DNA from: Penium margaritaceum
Taxonomy: Eukaryota; Streptophyta; Zygnematophyceae; Desmidiales; Peniaceae
Direction: 5' to 3'
DNA: 58,604 nt
Assembly: GCA_023375785.1 (NCBI GenBank)
Contig: SZWC01002438.1
Coordinates: 152,263 to 210,866 of the forward strand
Shown one piece after another: positions 32,262 through 42,476 of the stretch. The position numbers and the translations under genes were made by a program. How positions within the stretch are numbered: the first letter of the stretch is position 1; each line of letters opens with the position of its first letter. The notes below the pieces were generated by a model. It searched no databases, had not been told where the DNA came from, and saw nothing but the letters and a program-made list of their open reading frames with translations.

Positions 32262-33145
32262 CGCCTCCTTGACGGTCTTGGGCTCCTCTTGCGCAAAGAA
32301 CGCTCGAGCAAACCCAGTCCAGGTGCCCTGCGCAGCATCATACCGTTTTGCCGTCCTTGTGCGTCCGCTTCTCCGGGGCTGCTACTGTTGAGGCTGCTGC
32401 TACTGTTGCCGCTGCTGCTGCTGCCCTCTCATGGCGCCACTTGCACCGCTGACCTGCTCCCCCTCTCTTGGGGACTGTGGAGATGGGGGCTCACTCCCCA
32501 CCTCCTCGTTCAGCTCCACTGCTGTCGGCGCTTCGGACTCATCGTCCGACTAGGCTGAATGCAAATCAGTCGCTCCCCCATCCCCCGGATGGTTGTCGCC
32601 GGTTGGAGCCGCTTGGACGTCACCCTCTTTTGCGTCCTCCGGCGTCTCCCCCTCGAGGAGTGGCAGCCACTCCCCACGCTTGGAGAGACCCGCGTCCTTG
32701 TCCGTCCAATGACTCTCCTCATCAAACGTGACGTTGTGACTCTTCACGATCTGCTGCCTCCGCGGGTCGAAGAGCCGGTACGCCTTGCTCCCGCTCTCGT
32801 ACCCGACAAAGATGCACCGGCGAGTCCGCGGGTCCAGCTTGCCCCGCCCCTCCCGTGCCTGCACAACAGCATGTGCAACACAACCAAAAGTGCGGAGGTG
32901 TGCCACAGTTGGCTTCCTCCCGCTCCACACTTCTTGTGGCATTTTCCACACCTTGGACTCCGCGTCCTTTAGCGGCTTCATCGGAGTCAGGTTCATGATG
33001 CACGCCGCTGTCCGTGCCGCCCCGCCCCAGTACCGCTGCGCGAGGCCGGCATCGCTCAACATGGACCGGACCATGTTGAGGATAGTGCGGTTCGCCCTCT
33101 CGGCGACGCCGTTCTGCTGTGGGGAGTGTGGCGTAGTTTCTGCCA
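32262..33145 (-). pseudogene. Cop8 integrase C-terminal part and linker
   Basis: After a one-base frameshift near 33140 the frame reads TTPHSPQQNGVAERANR with the catalytic Glu of the D-D-E core. AARTAACIMNLTPMKPLKD, LRTFGCVAHAVV and IFVGYESGSKAYRLFDP follow. A linker with GETPEDAKEGD leads, past a TAG at 32550-32552, to a Gln run holding two further TAGs (32382-32384 and 32400-32402), then RRSGRTRTAKRYDAAQ. It would bind and insert cDNA. Cop3 has the same linker signature. Confidence 0.9.
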
Positions 33146-35068
33146 CGCAATCCCCTTGCTCTTCATCCATGCCGAGCAGCCCTCATACTCGCCGCCGTTG
33201 TCGCTCCGGAACGCCTTCACCTTCAAGCCTTTTTGCCGCTCCACTGCCGCCACAAACTCCTGCATACAAGTCAGGACATCACTCTTCCTCTTGATGATGT
33301 GGAGGTAGAGCTTGCGGCTGTGGTCGTCGATGAAGGTGAGGAAGTAGCGAGCCCCACCAATGGAGGGCTCGAACGGTCTGCACACATCCGTGTGTACCAC
33401 CTCCAACTTCGTCGATGCACGCGTCCCTTTGCCGCCAAACGGCTGCCGTGTCGCCTTGCCCACCACGCATGGCTCGCACACGGCATTCTTGGCTGCATCC
33501 AGGCCCTTGACCTCAAGGCCCCGCACCACTTCCTTCTTCGCCATGTCCCTCACAGTTGAGGGAGCGATGTGACATAGGCGACAGTGCCACAGGTCCAGAT
33601 TTCCTTCATCCTTCGTCACGAGGTTGACGGCGTCAGTCCTTACCGCATCGGCAAGGACCTTGGTGCGAAGAAGGTAGAGGTCCTCCTCCCTCTTGCCACG
33701 CGCAATCACCTCGCCATCTCCCTCCTTCCGGATGATGGCCTCCTTCTTGTTGAAGAGCACCTCGAGCCCCTTGTCGGTAAGGTGGCTCAGTGACAGCAGA
33801 TTTGCCCCAAAGTTGGGCATGTGGAGCACGTCGTAAATGGTGCACGGAAAGACTTTCCCTTTCACCACTGACTCAATGCGAACATTGCCTTCGCCCGCGG
33901 CCAACTCTGTTTTGCCATTGGCCACTGTCATGCGCCGCTCGGTGGCGCCATAGGTGACGAATGCCGCCCGGTTGCATTGTGTGTAGCGGCCTGATCCGGA
34001 GTCGATCACAGTGACTTCCGGATCTGTCAAGTCGGTAGACTCCCTGGCCATCATGGCTTGGGAGTCCTTCTTCCCGCCCTTCCCAGGCTGGTCCGACTTC
34101 TTGTTGGGGCAGTTGCGTGCATAGTGGCCGTGTTTGCCACAATTGTAGCACTCCCCCTTGTTGTCACCTCTCTTGGTGCCCTGGTTAGCACCCTTCCCCT
34201 TCTTGCCTCCCCCTCCACCTTGAGGGCGGACGGCATAGGCGGAACTTGTTGTTGCCCCACTCTCTCTCCCTCCACGCCGCATCCATTCATTGCCGACGTA
34301 CTCAGCCACCTTTGGGTACTTCGGCTCGTCGGCGGACCAGCCGCCTACGACGGTGATCATGGGACTCCAACTGTCCGGCAAGGCCAGAAGAAGGATCATG
34401 GCTTGCAGCTGAGGGTCGACCTTCCATCCAGTGGCTACGCACTCGGCAGTAAGGGACTCAATCTGCTGCAGGATCTCCATGATGTCGTCGCCTTCGTTGG
34501 CTCGGAGGATGACGAGCCTGTTGAAGACAAAGAGCTGGTCAGCAAGGTTGGTGGACTGGTAGATGGTGCAGAGTTTCTTCCAGGCCTCCGTGGCCTCCGT
34601 GCATCCTTGAATCAGTGCGCGTTGCGGCGGTGCAAGCGCTAACACCAACAATGCAAGCGCCTTCTTGTTGCGCTTCTTGTACTTGTCCACTTTCTCCGGC
34701 GTCGCGATGTCCGGAGGNAGGGTGACGAGCCTCTTGAAGACGAAGAGCTGGTTAGCAAGGTTGGTGGACTGGTAGATGGTGCAGAGTTTCTTCCAGGCCT
34801 CCGTGGCCTCCGTGCATCCTTGAATCAGTGCGCGTTGCGGCGGTGCAAGCGCTAACACCAACAATGCAAGCGCCTTCTTGTTGCGCTTCTTGTACTTGTC
34901 CACTTTCTCCGGCGTCGCGATGTCCGGAGGCGCGGTCTCTTCACCGTTGACCAGCTCAAGCAGGCCCTTGTCATCAAGGTAGACCTCACATTGCCACCTC
35001 CACAAGGGGAAGCCGTTCCCGTTGAACTTGGAGTCGGCGCCGATGCTCTCTTGCTCGGTCGTTGCCAT
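33056..35068 (-). pseudogene. Cop8 gag, protease and integrase N-terminal part
   Basis: ATG at 35068, 50 bases from the primer site. Gag begins MATTEQESIGADSKFNG, then WRWQCEVYLDDKGLLELV, AWKKLCTIYQSTN and SLTAECVATGW. It ends in a perfect knuckle, CYNCGKHGHYARNC (C-x2-C-x4-H-x4-C). The protease active site is VIDSGSGRYTQC. Next come YDVLHMPNFGANLLSLSHL, the zinc region LWHCRLCHIA with CEPCVVGKA, and the integrase core VHTDVC, YFLTFIDDHS and FRSDNGGEYE. About 70 codons are duplicated around the N at 34718 by assembly. Otherwise this stretch is open, the best-preserved coding region in the window. Confidence 0.93.
34510..34930. other. Contig join at N 34718 with 208-bp duplication
   Basis: 34510-34717 and 34723-34930 are copies with about three substitutions near their starts. 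A single N and four bases lie between them. They repeat the same part of Cop8 gag in frame, so this is best read as unmerged contig ends. Confidence 0.85.
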
Positions 35069-35117
35069 GGTGTGCGGCGGTAGCGTGAAGCTTGAAGAGC
35101 TAGGGTCCGTCTAGGCA

Positions 35118-35132
35118 CGTGGGCCCATAACC
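35118..35132 (-). other. Cop8 primer-binding site on tRNA-iMet anticodon arm
   Basis: The plus strand GTGGGCCCATAACCC stands two bases from the 5' LTR (35135). It equals 15 bases of the anticodon stem-loop of plant initiator tRNA-Met. The 3'-end site (TGGTATCAGAG) is absent here. Confidence 0.9.
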
Positions 35133-35134
35133 CT

Positions 35135-35806
35135 TTGTTGGCTCTAGTGGCTGTGGAGGCACCCTCAAGGATGCCTAGCTCTCAGTGGTTCACGCTACCA
35201 AGGTTTGGGCAGCCAATGGACACCAATGGTGAAGAGTGTGGAGTACAAGGATCACGGATGTGAGTGGGCAGAACACGTCGCATTCAGTAGATCTGAATCG
35301 TAACACGTTTTTGTTAGTTGGCATAGTGAGATTACATCAGATTCTTATAGCCTGTGATCTTAGCTTTCCAACGCATCCAAGCACGCCCAAATCGGAGCAG
35401 TAGAGCCCCTGCTACGGCCGTCGAAGCAACCCTTGGTGGAGCCGAGCCGCCCACCATGCCCACGAACGGGAGCGACGGGAGGCGCTTCGACGGTGGCCTG
35501 TCGAAGTGCCCTTCCTGTCATCCCAACGTGGGGAGGGGCATGCCTTGGTCCAGGGGACCATCCACATTCATTCCTTCATGGCCCATGTGTCTTTGGAGCT
35601 CATTGGAGACGAACTAGGATCACTGGCGGTGGATTATCCCGCCACCTATGGCGGGTGCCAGACTCCACACGCCCAACACCCGATTTTCGGGCTAGGCTAA
35701 CTTTCTGAATACTCACTCAAATCGAGCAATTCAAAGCTCAATCCTGCATGGAAAAATCCAAGGAATCCAAATCTAAAGTCTGATCAGGTGTTCGACCACT
35801 CCTCAG
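35135..35806 (-). repeat. Cop8 5' LTR, truncated
   Basis: It matches the first 672 bases (plus-strand order) of 30216-30945, then stops at CCACTCCTCAG. The missing piece is the 5' end of the sense LTR. Cop7 linker sequence follows at once. Confidence 0.9.
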
Positions 35807-37990
35807 AAGCTCCTCCCGATAGGCAGCCTCCTACTGTGTTGCTTCTGGCATAGTAGAGGCCTCATGTAGGCTCTGTGGGTCGAGTGCAAGTGGTGAAGGT
35901 TGTTTTGTCAGGACACTTGTGACATAAAGTCCTGTAAGGGCCCGGGCCAAGGTGGCAGAGACTACCCGATGATGCTCCTTGGAGATGAGAGCATAGCCCA
36001 GGGCCGAGCCTGGTGGATTTCCCCAGCAACAAGTCCCAGGCCCGTGAAGCCAAAGGCCTTGGTGCCGAGATTACCACTATCGATAGTGTGAGGGGAGGCA
36101 AGTGTGCTGGCTGGTGTACTAGAGGTTGGACGGGGGGCCTTGGTGCAAAGACCCGGCAGAGATGCCGTCCAACAAGGCCAGATGTTTCTACCAACAGCGT
36201 GGATATCAACCTGGTGCGTAGGGGTGCCAATGAAAGAAGATGGGACCCGGCGAGGACGAGCTGGCAAGGTGGAGGTGGACGTCAGCTCAGTTGTGGAGGT
36301 ACCACTAGACTTACATGGGTCTGTGGGCGTAGATGCATCGGAGGCCATAGGAGGGACCGAGGTCTTGCCTCCTGTGGGGTCAGCCGGGGGGTCAACGTGG
36401 GTAAGAGAATCATCCGAGGATTACGTCTTTGATGGGTGCACATAATCAGTGGCAATAGAACTGATCGTCAAGGTGGACAGCAAGGGGGGAACATCTATGC
36501 TCCGGGGATCAGGAGGGAGCAAGGAGGAGAGGCCCACTTTGTTTGTGGTCATGAGCGGGTCAACTTGTGTACCTGGGGCTGGAGTAATGGCACGACAAGC
36601 ATTTCCCTCATGAGACAAGAGCGAAAGGCCCATAGAGGTCCTTGACGGAATGCGAGGGGGGTTGTAATGGAAGATTTTGTGAAAGAACAAGGCATTGCGG
36701 GACTCAACCATGCAATGCCAAATAGGATCCCAAAAACGTTAGGCCTTCGACTAATGTGAGACATTGCCAAAGATACAAAGACGTCTTGGAGGGGCAAGGT
36801 TGCCATCACGCTGGTCCTCAGTGAGCCAGACGCTGGCGACACACCCCTAGATGTGAGTAGGCTAAAGATCGGTCCACTCACCACACTACAGCGCGTACGG
36901 TGTGGTCTGACAAGGAAGGGGACCATGGGGAACACAGTTCCACACCCAAGTCATGTAGGACATGGCTTGAAAGAAGTCCACTTCTTCAAAGAAGAAGTGG
37001 ATAGACCAGAATGGACACGCATGATCCAAACAGCATCGCCCATGGTGTGGTTCCAGCGTTAAGAGGCACCATTTTGCTTCGGAATCCCAAGGACGGACGT
37101 CTCATGACAAACTCCGTGACTCAAGAGGTAGGTCTTTACTTCCCCCATGAACTCCTCACCGTTGTCAGACCGGAAGTGATAGAAAGTGCGGCTGCACTTG
37201 TGGTCGGCTGCAAGGTGCCAGGCCCGAATGGCAGAGGTCGCGTCGCTCTTCCGACAGAGGTAGATGACCCAACCATGATGGGAGTAGTCATTCATTAGAG
37301 TCAAGAAGTACTCGCCGTCCTCAACCATAGACGCGACCGGTAAAGGACATTTGAGGTTGGAGTAGACAAGCTCTAGCGAGCGAGTGGCCCAAGAGGAGGA
37401 CATAAGATAGGAGGGCCGGTGCATCTTGTCTTGGGCACAACCAATGCACCCCGTTTGGCAAGGCTACTAGAGGGTGGAATGATCAAGACCGAGCGCAGCT
37501 TTGGAGTAGACATGGCAAAGATGACGGTGGAGAATATGGGCATGTTGGGGACTGGTGAAAAAAACATGGACAGTATCAGACAAGGACGTACACACGGACA
37601 AGGGCAGACGGGTAACGTGCCAAGGTTGACAGATAGCACAAAACATGACCTCATAGGACGGGCGGAGGTAGTCCATGCCAATACCACATACCACACTTGG
37701 ATGTCCATGCTCATGCGGTTGAGAGCCATGACACACAAGAGGCTGAGTTCTAAACTAGGCAAATACAGCACATTAGTCACAAAGATGTTGCTGGACGGAC
37801 CACGGAAGCAAACAATGCAAACGCCGCGCACCGGCACGACCTGATTCGACCCAGTTTGAACAATTTAAACATCGCCAATGGGGCCGAGCATGCTAAAGGC
37901 CTGTCAACAAGATGTCATGAGATACATGGCGCTGGAGTCGATGATCCAGGTGCCATCAGGGTCGCGGATGGAGGCCGTGATATTACAACG
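35807..37990 (-). pseudogene. Cop7 protease, integrase and linker
   Basis: The minus strand shows a protease with TWIIDSSAMYLM near 37930 (D-S-S in place of D-S-G), then LYLPSLELSLLCVMALNRM. The zinc-region ICHVYS-like and CIGCAQDKMH-like sequence is followed by an integrase core, SLELVYSNL, YFLTLMNDYSHHGWVIYL and FRSDNGEEFMGE, then PKQNGAS. The linker is Pro/Ser-rich and ends in PEATQ*EAAYREEL, where TAG replaces the usual Trp. From here the frame jumps to 29287 across the nested insertions. Stops and shifts are frequent. Confidence 0.78.
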
Positions 37991-38166
37991 AGCGACATAA
38001 GAAAACATGGGAAGCACAACAAAAGAGGCAAGTTGGGCAGATGGAACAGACTCAAAGCCATCATTTCAGACAGCCAGCCATGCGATGTCATCCAAGGCCG
38101 GCTCTACGGAGTGACATGCAACTTCCTTGAAGGTCTTTCTCCGTCTTGCCATGGGAAACATCTCAG

Positions 38167-39415
38167 CTAGCAGTCACACAACCTGTACTTCACTAGGGAG
38201 GAGGTGCAATACCAAGCTGCTTGGTGATGAAGCTTTGCAGATCGCAAATCTAGGTGGCAGAGTCGAAGGGCGCCACCGAGTACGGAGTCGCACCTCCTGA
38301 GGGGGGATGTGAGCTCCACTCTGGCTAGAATTGGGGATTGCTCAACGATTGTGATGGAGAATGCTACAGTGGCTACAGTTGATGGAGCAGGAATGGTTGA
38401 TGCTGTGGATGAGGCTGAAGGGCCTACTACGTAAAGGAAGGCAACGTGGAGGAAGAGGTTGTGGCCACAATGTAGCCAGGAGAGGACAACGTGCCCATGG
38501 CAGTGGCAGAGGTGCCAAGGCGGCACTGACATGCACGACGCATGTCGTCAACGACGCGGGCCTCGTCATTCAAGACAGGATACGTGTATCACTCGTGTCC
38601 CATCTGGCCACAATTGTGACACGTCAAGGTGCCACCACCGGAGGACAAATGTTGGCGTCTGCTTTTGCCCTTCTAGCCCTTCCGTCCCTTTCCTTTGGCA
38701 TTGTCCAAAGAGGGAGTGCAGGGAAAAGGGATGGAGGAGCTGCCTAAGGTTGCGGCTTTGACCGCCAAAGAGCCACAGCGCTAGAGCTATGTGTCTCTAA
38801 GCACCTCCTTGATGCCGAGGAACAGCTCGTATTCCCAGGACATGACAGTGCCCTAGGCTGCCAACACCTCTAGCACCGGCAGGCCGTACATGATGAAGAT
38901 GTCGGCAAACTCCGGGGTGGAGCCGTTCTTGATGGTAAGGAGGGCAGCATGCGGGGAGGCGGGGCTGTCTTTAGCTGGCGTAGGAAATCCTACGTGTGGC
39001 GCCAGTAGGCAGTGAAGGTCTTGGACTCCCTCATGCAGAGGGAGCTTAACTCTTTCAGCAGCTAGCTAAGTGCAGCCTAGCCGAAAACGCGATAGGGGCG
39101 CGTCCGCATGTCCCGAGATTGCAGGGGGTCGGGGGTGGTGCCATCAACGATCTCACCAAAAAACAACTCCAGGACGATGCGGTTGGCATCTACTGCTGTG
39201 AGGATGAGCACGTACAATACACGGTCAGCCTTCAGTGCCTATTCTGGGACAGTGTTATCATGTGGGAGTGTGTAGTGTGGCCGCCGTCACTCCTCTTCTA
39301 CCCAGATGCGGTAGAGAAATTCCCAAGCAGGAAACTGCTCCTCTCCTTTGAGGACTGGTGGCTGGGACTCAAAGTCCTTGTGCCAAGAAGGCCTGGCCAC
39401 ACCAGCTCAAGATCC
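38167..39415 (-). pseudogene. Cop7 gag
   Basis: The minus strand has KDFESQPPVLKGEEQFPAWE near 39380, LKADRVLYVLILTAVDANR near 39210, LSSLCMRESKTFTAYW near 39040, and a decayed knuckle CHNCGQMGHE near 38600, where TAG and Tyr replace later residues. Cop9 gag has matching pieces (PAKDFEWPPPLY, VWDFQFHTKATG). No open frame longer than about 130 codons survives. Confidence 0.65.
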
Positions 39416-39419
39416 TAAA

Positions 39420-39975
39420 ACGCTGGTCACTGTCTGCTGATGCTGCTGCTGTACCTACTACTGCGCTACTGTTTCACTGCTACAGTCAGAGCAGGACCAA
39501 GCTGTCGAGGGAGGACAGTCTTGCTGGCACTGGTTGTAGCAAGCCACTGGCGCAGCTGCTCAACCTCGCGCAGCATGTGCGTTATAAGGTTTGCAGGGAT
39601 TGCAACAGACAAGACACAGCTACCATGTGTGCCGCTACATTGTCCTGGCTCGGCATTCTAGTTGCCATTGCTACCACCGCTCTTGCTCTTGCTGCCTCTG
39701 CTCTTGCGGCTGCTGTCTTGTAATTGCTGTAGTCGTTGCTGCCGCTACTGCTACATGTGGTACTTTTGGTGCTGCTGTGTTGCTACCCCTGCTACTACTT
39801 CTACTAATGTTGCAGTCGCTAATACCATTGCTGCTACTACTGCTGCTGCTGTCGCCACTGCTGTTGCTACTACTATTGTTGCTCTCTTTGTTGTTGTTGC
39901 TCTTACTACTACAAAGGTTCAGCCTTTTTAAAGGTTCAGCAACCGCAGCAGCTAATGGCTGCTGCGGCTGCTGAA
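39420..39975 (-). repeat. Triplet-rich low-complexity tract
   Basis: The plus strand is made largely of CTG, CTA, TTG and GCT triplets. All three plus frames and some minus frames stay open, giving Leu, Ala, Cys or Ser/Asn runs. It lies at the start of Cop7 gag. ORFs on it should not be read as genes. Confidence 0.75.
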
Positions 39976-40765
39976 CCTTTACAAAAAACATGAAAAATTC
40001 ACTAAAAACTCAAGGTTGTGGAAATGAATTGAAAGTTTGAAAAAAGAGGTTTTTTGGTGTGATGAAAGTAATCATGAAGTTTCGGCTCCAAAAAATGAGT
40101 AAAAGTGCTACAGTGATGTAATTTTGACTTTTGTCCGTTTTTTGCAAAAGTTTGGATTTGGGACGATGTGTGATTTTTGTTGGAGCGTACGGTCCACAAG
40201 ACAAAGCGCGAGTGGTAGCATTGGAAAGCTTGTGATATCAGTTTTCCAAAGATCCCTCATTTGTAATTCGTTTCCTCCAAATGCAGCGAGAGCGAGTTCG
40301 CAAAAGGCGAGTGGTATGTGACGTGAATCACTTCTCCTACTCTTGCTTGATTGTGCGACTTCCTGGATAGCGTACAAGTGAGCAAGGGATTAGAGACAGT
40401 GTTGTTGCTTCCTCACTGGCTGTGAGAAATGAGTAAAAAAGAGGAGAGAAGCAAGGGTCACTTCCCTACTGTGAGCACTGCCTTTGGCATGAGCGTCGGC
40501 TGTGCCATTGGGGTCGTGGTGTAGATTCGCGTAGGCCAAGGAGCCTCCAACGCTACCGCCGAGGTTGGGTCAATTCCGCGGAGATAATTTTGGCAGCATT
40601 TCCCCTGCATTCAGAGCGTTTTGGCACCGCCACCAGTCGGGGCTATCTTTGCCAAATTAATTTTGGCAGAGTTTCCCCTGCACTGGTGCGTATGGAGGTC
40701 CATCCACATTGTCTGGCACCTGTATGCCACTGTTGCTCCTTAGTATGCTGTGCGTGGTACGCTAT
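39976..40765 (-). other. Cop7 untranslated leader
   Basis: This is non-coding sequence between gag and the primer site. Two GCAGxxTTTCCCCTGCA-like segments (40590-40612 and 40665-40686) repeat within it. I see nothing else. Confidence 0.5.
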
Positions 40766-40778
40766 GACTCTGATACCA
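40766..40778 (-). other. Cop7 primer-binding site, tRNA-iMet 3' end
   Basis: GACTCTGATACCA on the plus strand matches the initiator tRNA-Met 3' end with one mismatch, three bases from the LTR edge at 40782. Confidence 0.8.
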
Positions 40779-40781
40779 AGC

Positions 40782-41530
40782 TAAAAACAGCATTGTGCTT
40801 GTCTGGGTGACAATGTTTTCTGATGCATCACTTTTGTGGACTGATGTGATTGGCCTGCTGCACCCAGACCTAGCACTTGAGTAGGGAGAGCTGCTTAGTT
40901 GTGAGAGGGAGAGAAGCGTCGAGGGAGTTAGCACCAGAACTGCAGCTGAATCATGAACTGACTGATTAGAAAACAAGAATGAGCAACTGACTGAGGCCCC
41001 TCCCAGTTCTAGCCTCACCTAAGCTCTGTGAGGCTTGTTTCTCCAAAAATCAGCCAACCAAGAAAATCCTAGCATTATCCAGTCAGGCAAGGATTTCTTG
41101 GTGAGCCCTGCCAAATGGCCGACGGCCCCAAACCTGGGATGTGTCCGTTTTTCCTGATAACTGGACCATACCCAAGAAACTTTGCTACAAACGCAGTCAT
41201 GCAATCAGAATCAGTAGGAAAATCAGCAATGAGGAGTTATGGCTGTCCGAACCCGAGCTTCGGCTGCGTTGTTCTTGTGTTCTATCTACGACTACTGCAA
41301 ACGTGATACCCAAGGGTTGCTTCAGATGGAGATGGCCGTGTCCTGGTATTGCATTGGAACTGCAAGGTGGAGTGGGACCAAGCGTACAGCATCACGATAA
41401 TACAACCACTCCACGGAGAAACGTCCCGCTGACGTCAGCGTCCATCTAGTAAGTTGTCTCCATGAGCATGTATACCAGCCGAGAGGTCACAGTATGAGTA
41501 AGTATGGCAGTGCACAGACAAGCAACAACA
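40782..41530 (-). repeat. Cop7 5' LTR
   Basis: This is the homologue of 26933-27680. It starts TAAAAACAGCATTGTGC (TG mutated to TA at the edge) and ends AAGCAACAACA. More diverged from its partner than the Cop4 or Cop8 pairs are, so Cop7 is older. Confidence 0.85.
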
Positions 41531-42476
41531 ATTCATCGTCAGAGTTTGTAGAATGGATTCCAGAGCTTGTTGAAGGAGTTTTCCCCTCCGCGTCACTTTG
41601 AGGGCAATTTTCATCAACAACCAATATAGAGAGACGTGAATGTTTCGAGAGTTGGGAGGCCCGTTTCTTTTTTTACCTCGCCTCCTTGTTGTGGGCCGCA
41701 AATGAGGGGGGTATGACCCTGGACTCGAGACTTTGCACAAGTTTTCCAAGATCCTAACTCAGAGTTCGTATTGTATAGGGTTACATACTGATATCCCATA
41801 CACACTCCACACCAACCAGCAAAAGAGGGGGAGGAACGGAAGTCCTCGGTACTGTTTGCTAGGAAACACTATGATATCCATGCAAGGGGACTATGGGAGA
41901 TTGTCTTAGAGCATAGCAAGGCCTCTCGTTGGTCGTCAATGGGATAGCAGGTTCAAATCAACCTCGCTAGCCTGGTTCCACCAATAGGTTTGGTGTTGGC
42001 CTTGCTTGTTTTCCAATCTACCCCTACACAGTTGTTTAGACTATCCCGGTAGCATGTCGTGACACAAGTCATGTCACATTAGTTAGCCAACGATTCAACT
42101 TAAATTGTTGGATCAAGTCCAATTGTCATCGTGCATGTTTTAGTGTCATCAATTTACTTCTTCTTATCAGTGTCCTTCCTGTTCCCTCCGCCAGATTGCC
42201 ACCGGATTGACACATGCCAATCTTCAACCACCCACGAGTCTTTGTAACCCTCATGGATCTACGTGTGCATGAAGAGCAGCCCGGGGGTCACCATCAGTAG
42301 CTGTGTTTGCACATACAATGATACTCCCTCATAATCCCGTGGTACATGTATTCATGCAAACACAGACAAGATGGACACCAAATGTAAGTGAATGTGGAAC
42401 AGACAAAGGGTGAGTGTGGGATATGTGTGCAAGACACACCATACACACACAAGGAGATCAGTCATCCCACGCAATG
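41531..42476. other. Unassigned, probably Cop9 3' LTR region
   Basis: No gene here. By position, on the minus strand it follows the Cop9 RNase H stop and should contain the Cop9 3' LTR, but no partner copy exists to define it. 41930-42265 is repeated at 54000-54345. Confidence 0.4.
41930..42265 (+). repeat. Interspersed repeat, copy 1
   Basis: It aligns with 54000-54345 in the same orientation. Shared blocks are AATCAACCTC, CAATCTACCCCT (CTAATCTACCCCT), GTTTGGACTATTCCGGTAGCATG-like, CACACAAGTCAT-like, and GTTGCCACCGGAT. A tRNA B-box-like AGGTTCAAATC is near its left end, but the A-box is poor. It is either an LTR segment shared by two families or an old SINE. Confidence 0.6.

Larger units (their letters stand above)
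30216..35806 (-). mobile_element. Cop8, youngest Copia element, 5' LTR truncated
   Basis: The 3' LTR at 30216-30945 is complete. The 5' LTR at 35135-35806 lacks about 58 bases at its outer end. Internal order on the minus strand: half-tRNA primer site, gag, protease, integrase, RT, RNase H, polypurine tract. LTR copies differ by roughly 2-3 per cent, with many differences being C/T or G/A at CpG. The frame has one frameshift and three internal TAGs. Two single-N joins (32115 and 34718) affect it. No target duplication is found, because the right end was lost by deletion. Confidence 0.92.
26933..41530 (-). mobile_element. Cop7, Copia element interrupted by a Cop3-type LTR and Cop8
   Basis: LTRs at 26933-27680 and 40782-41530 (748 and 749 bp) align over their length. 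On the minus strand: 5' LTR (right), primer site for the tRNA-iMet 3' end (40766-40778), gag, protease, integrase, linker, then RT, RNase H, polypurine tract and 3' LTR. The polyprotein breaks at 35807 and resumes at 29287. In between sit a Cop3-type LTR fragment and Cop8. I could not match the 5-bp flanks (CAAGC left, ATTCA right), so the target duplication is missing or decayed. Confidence 0.85.

Noticed and set aside
31041..34642. Numerous plus-strand ORFs over Cop8
   Set aside because: They mirror the minus-strand polyprotein, whose domains and catalytic motifs are unambiguous.
39591..39991. Overlapping long Leu/Ala/Ser ORFs on both strands
   Set aside because: They come from triplet-rich low-complexity DNA that lacks stops in several frames. 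No domain is present, and they fall in the gag start of a dead element.
41934..41975. tRNA-derived SINE head at the left end of the interspersed repeat
   Set aside because: The B-box is imperfect and no A-box of proper spacing is seen, so I kept it only as a repeat.
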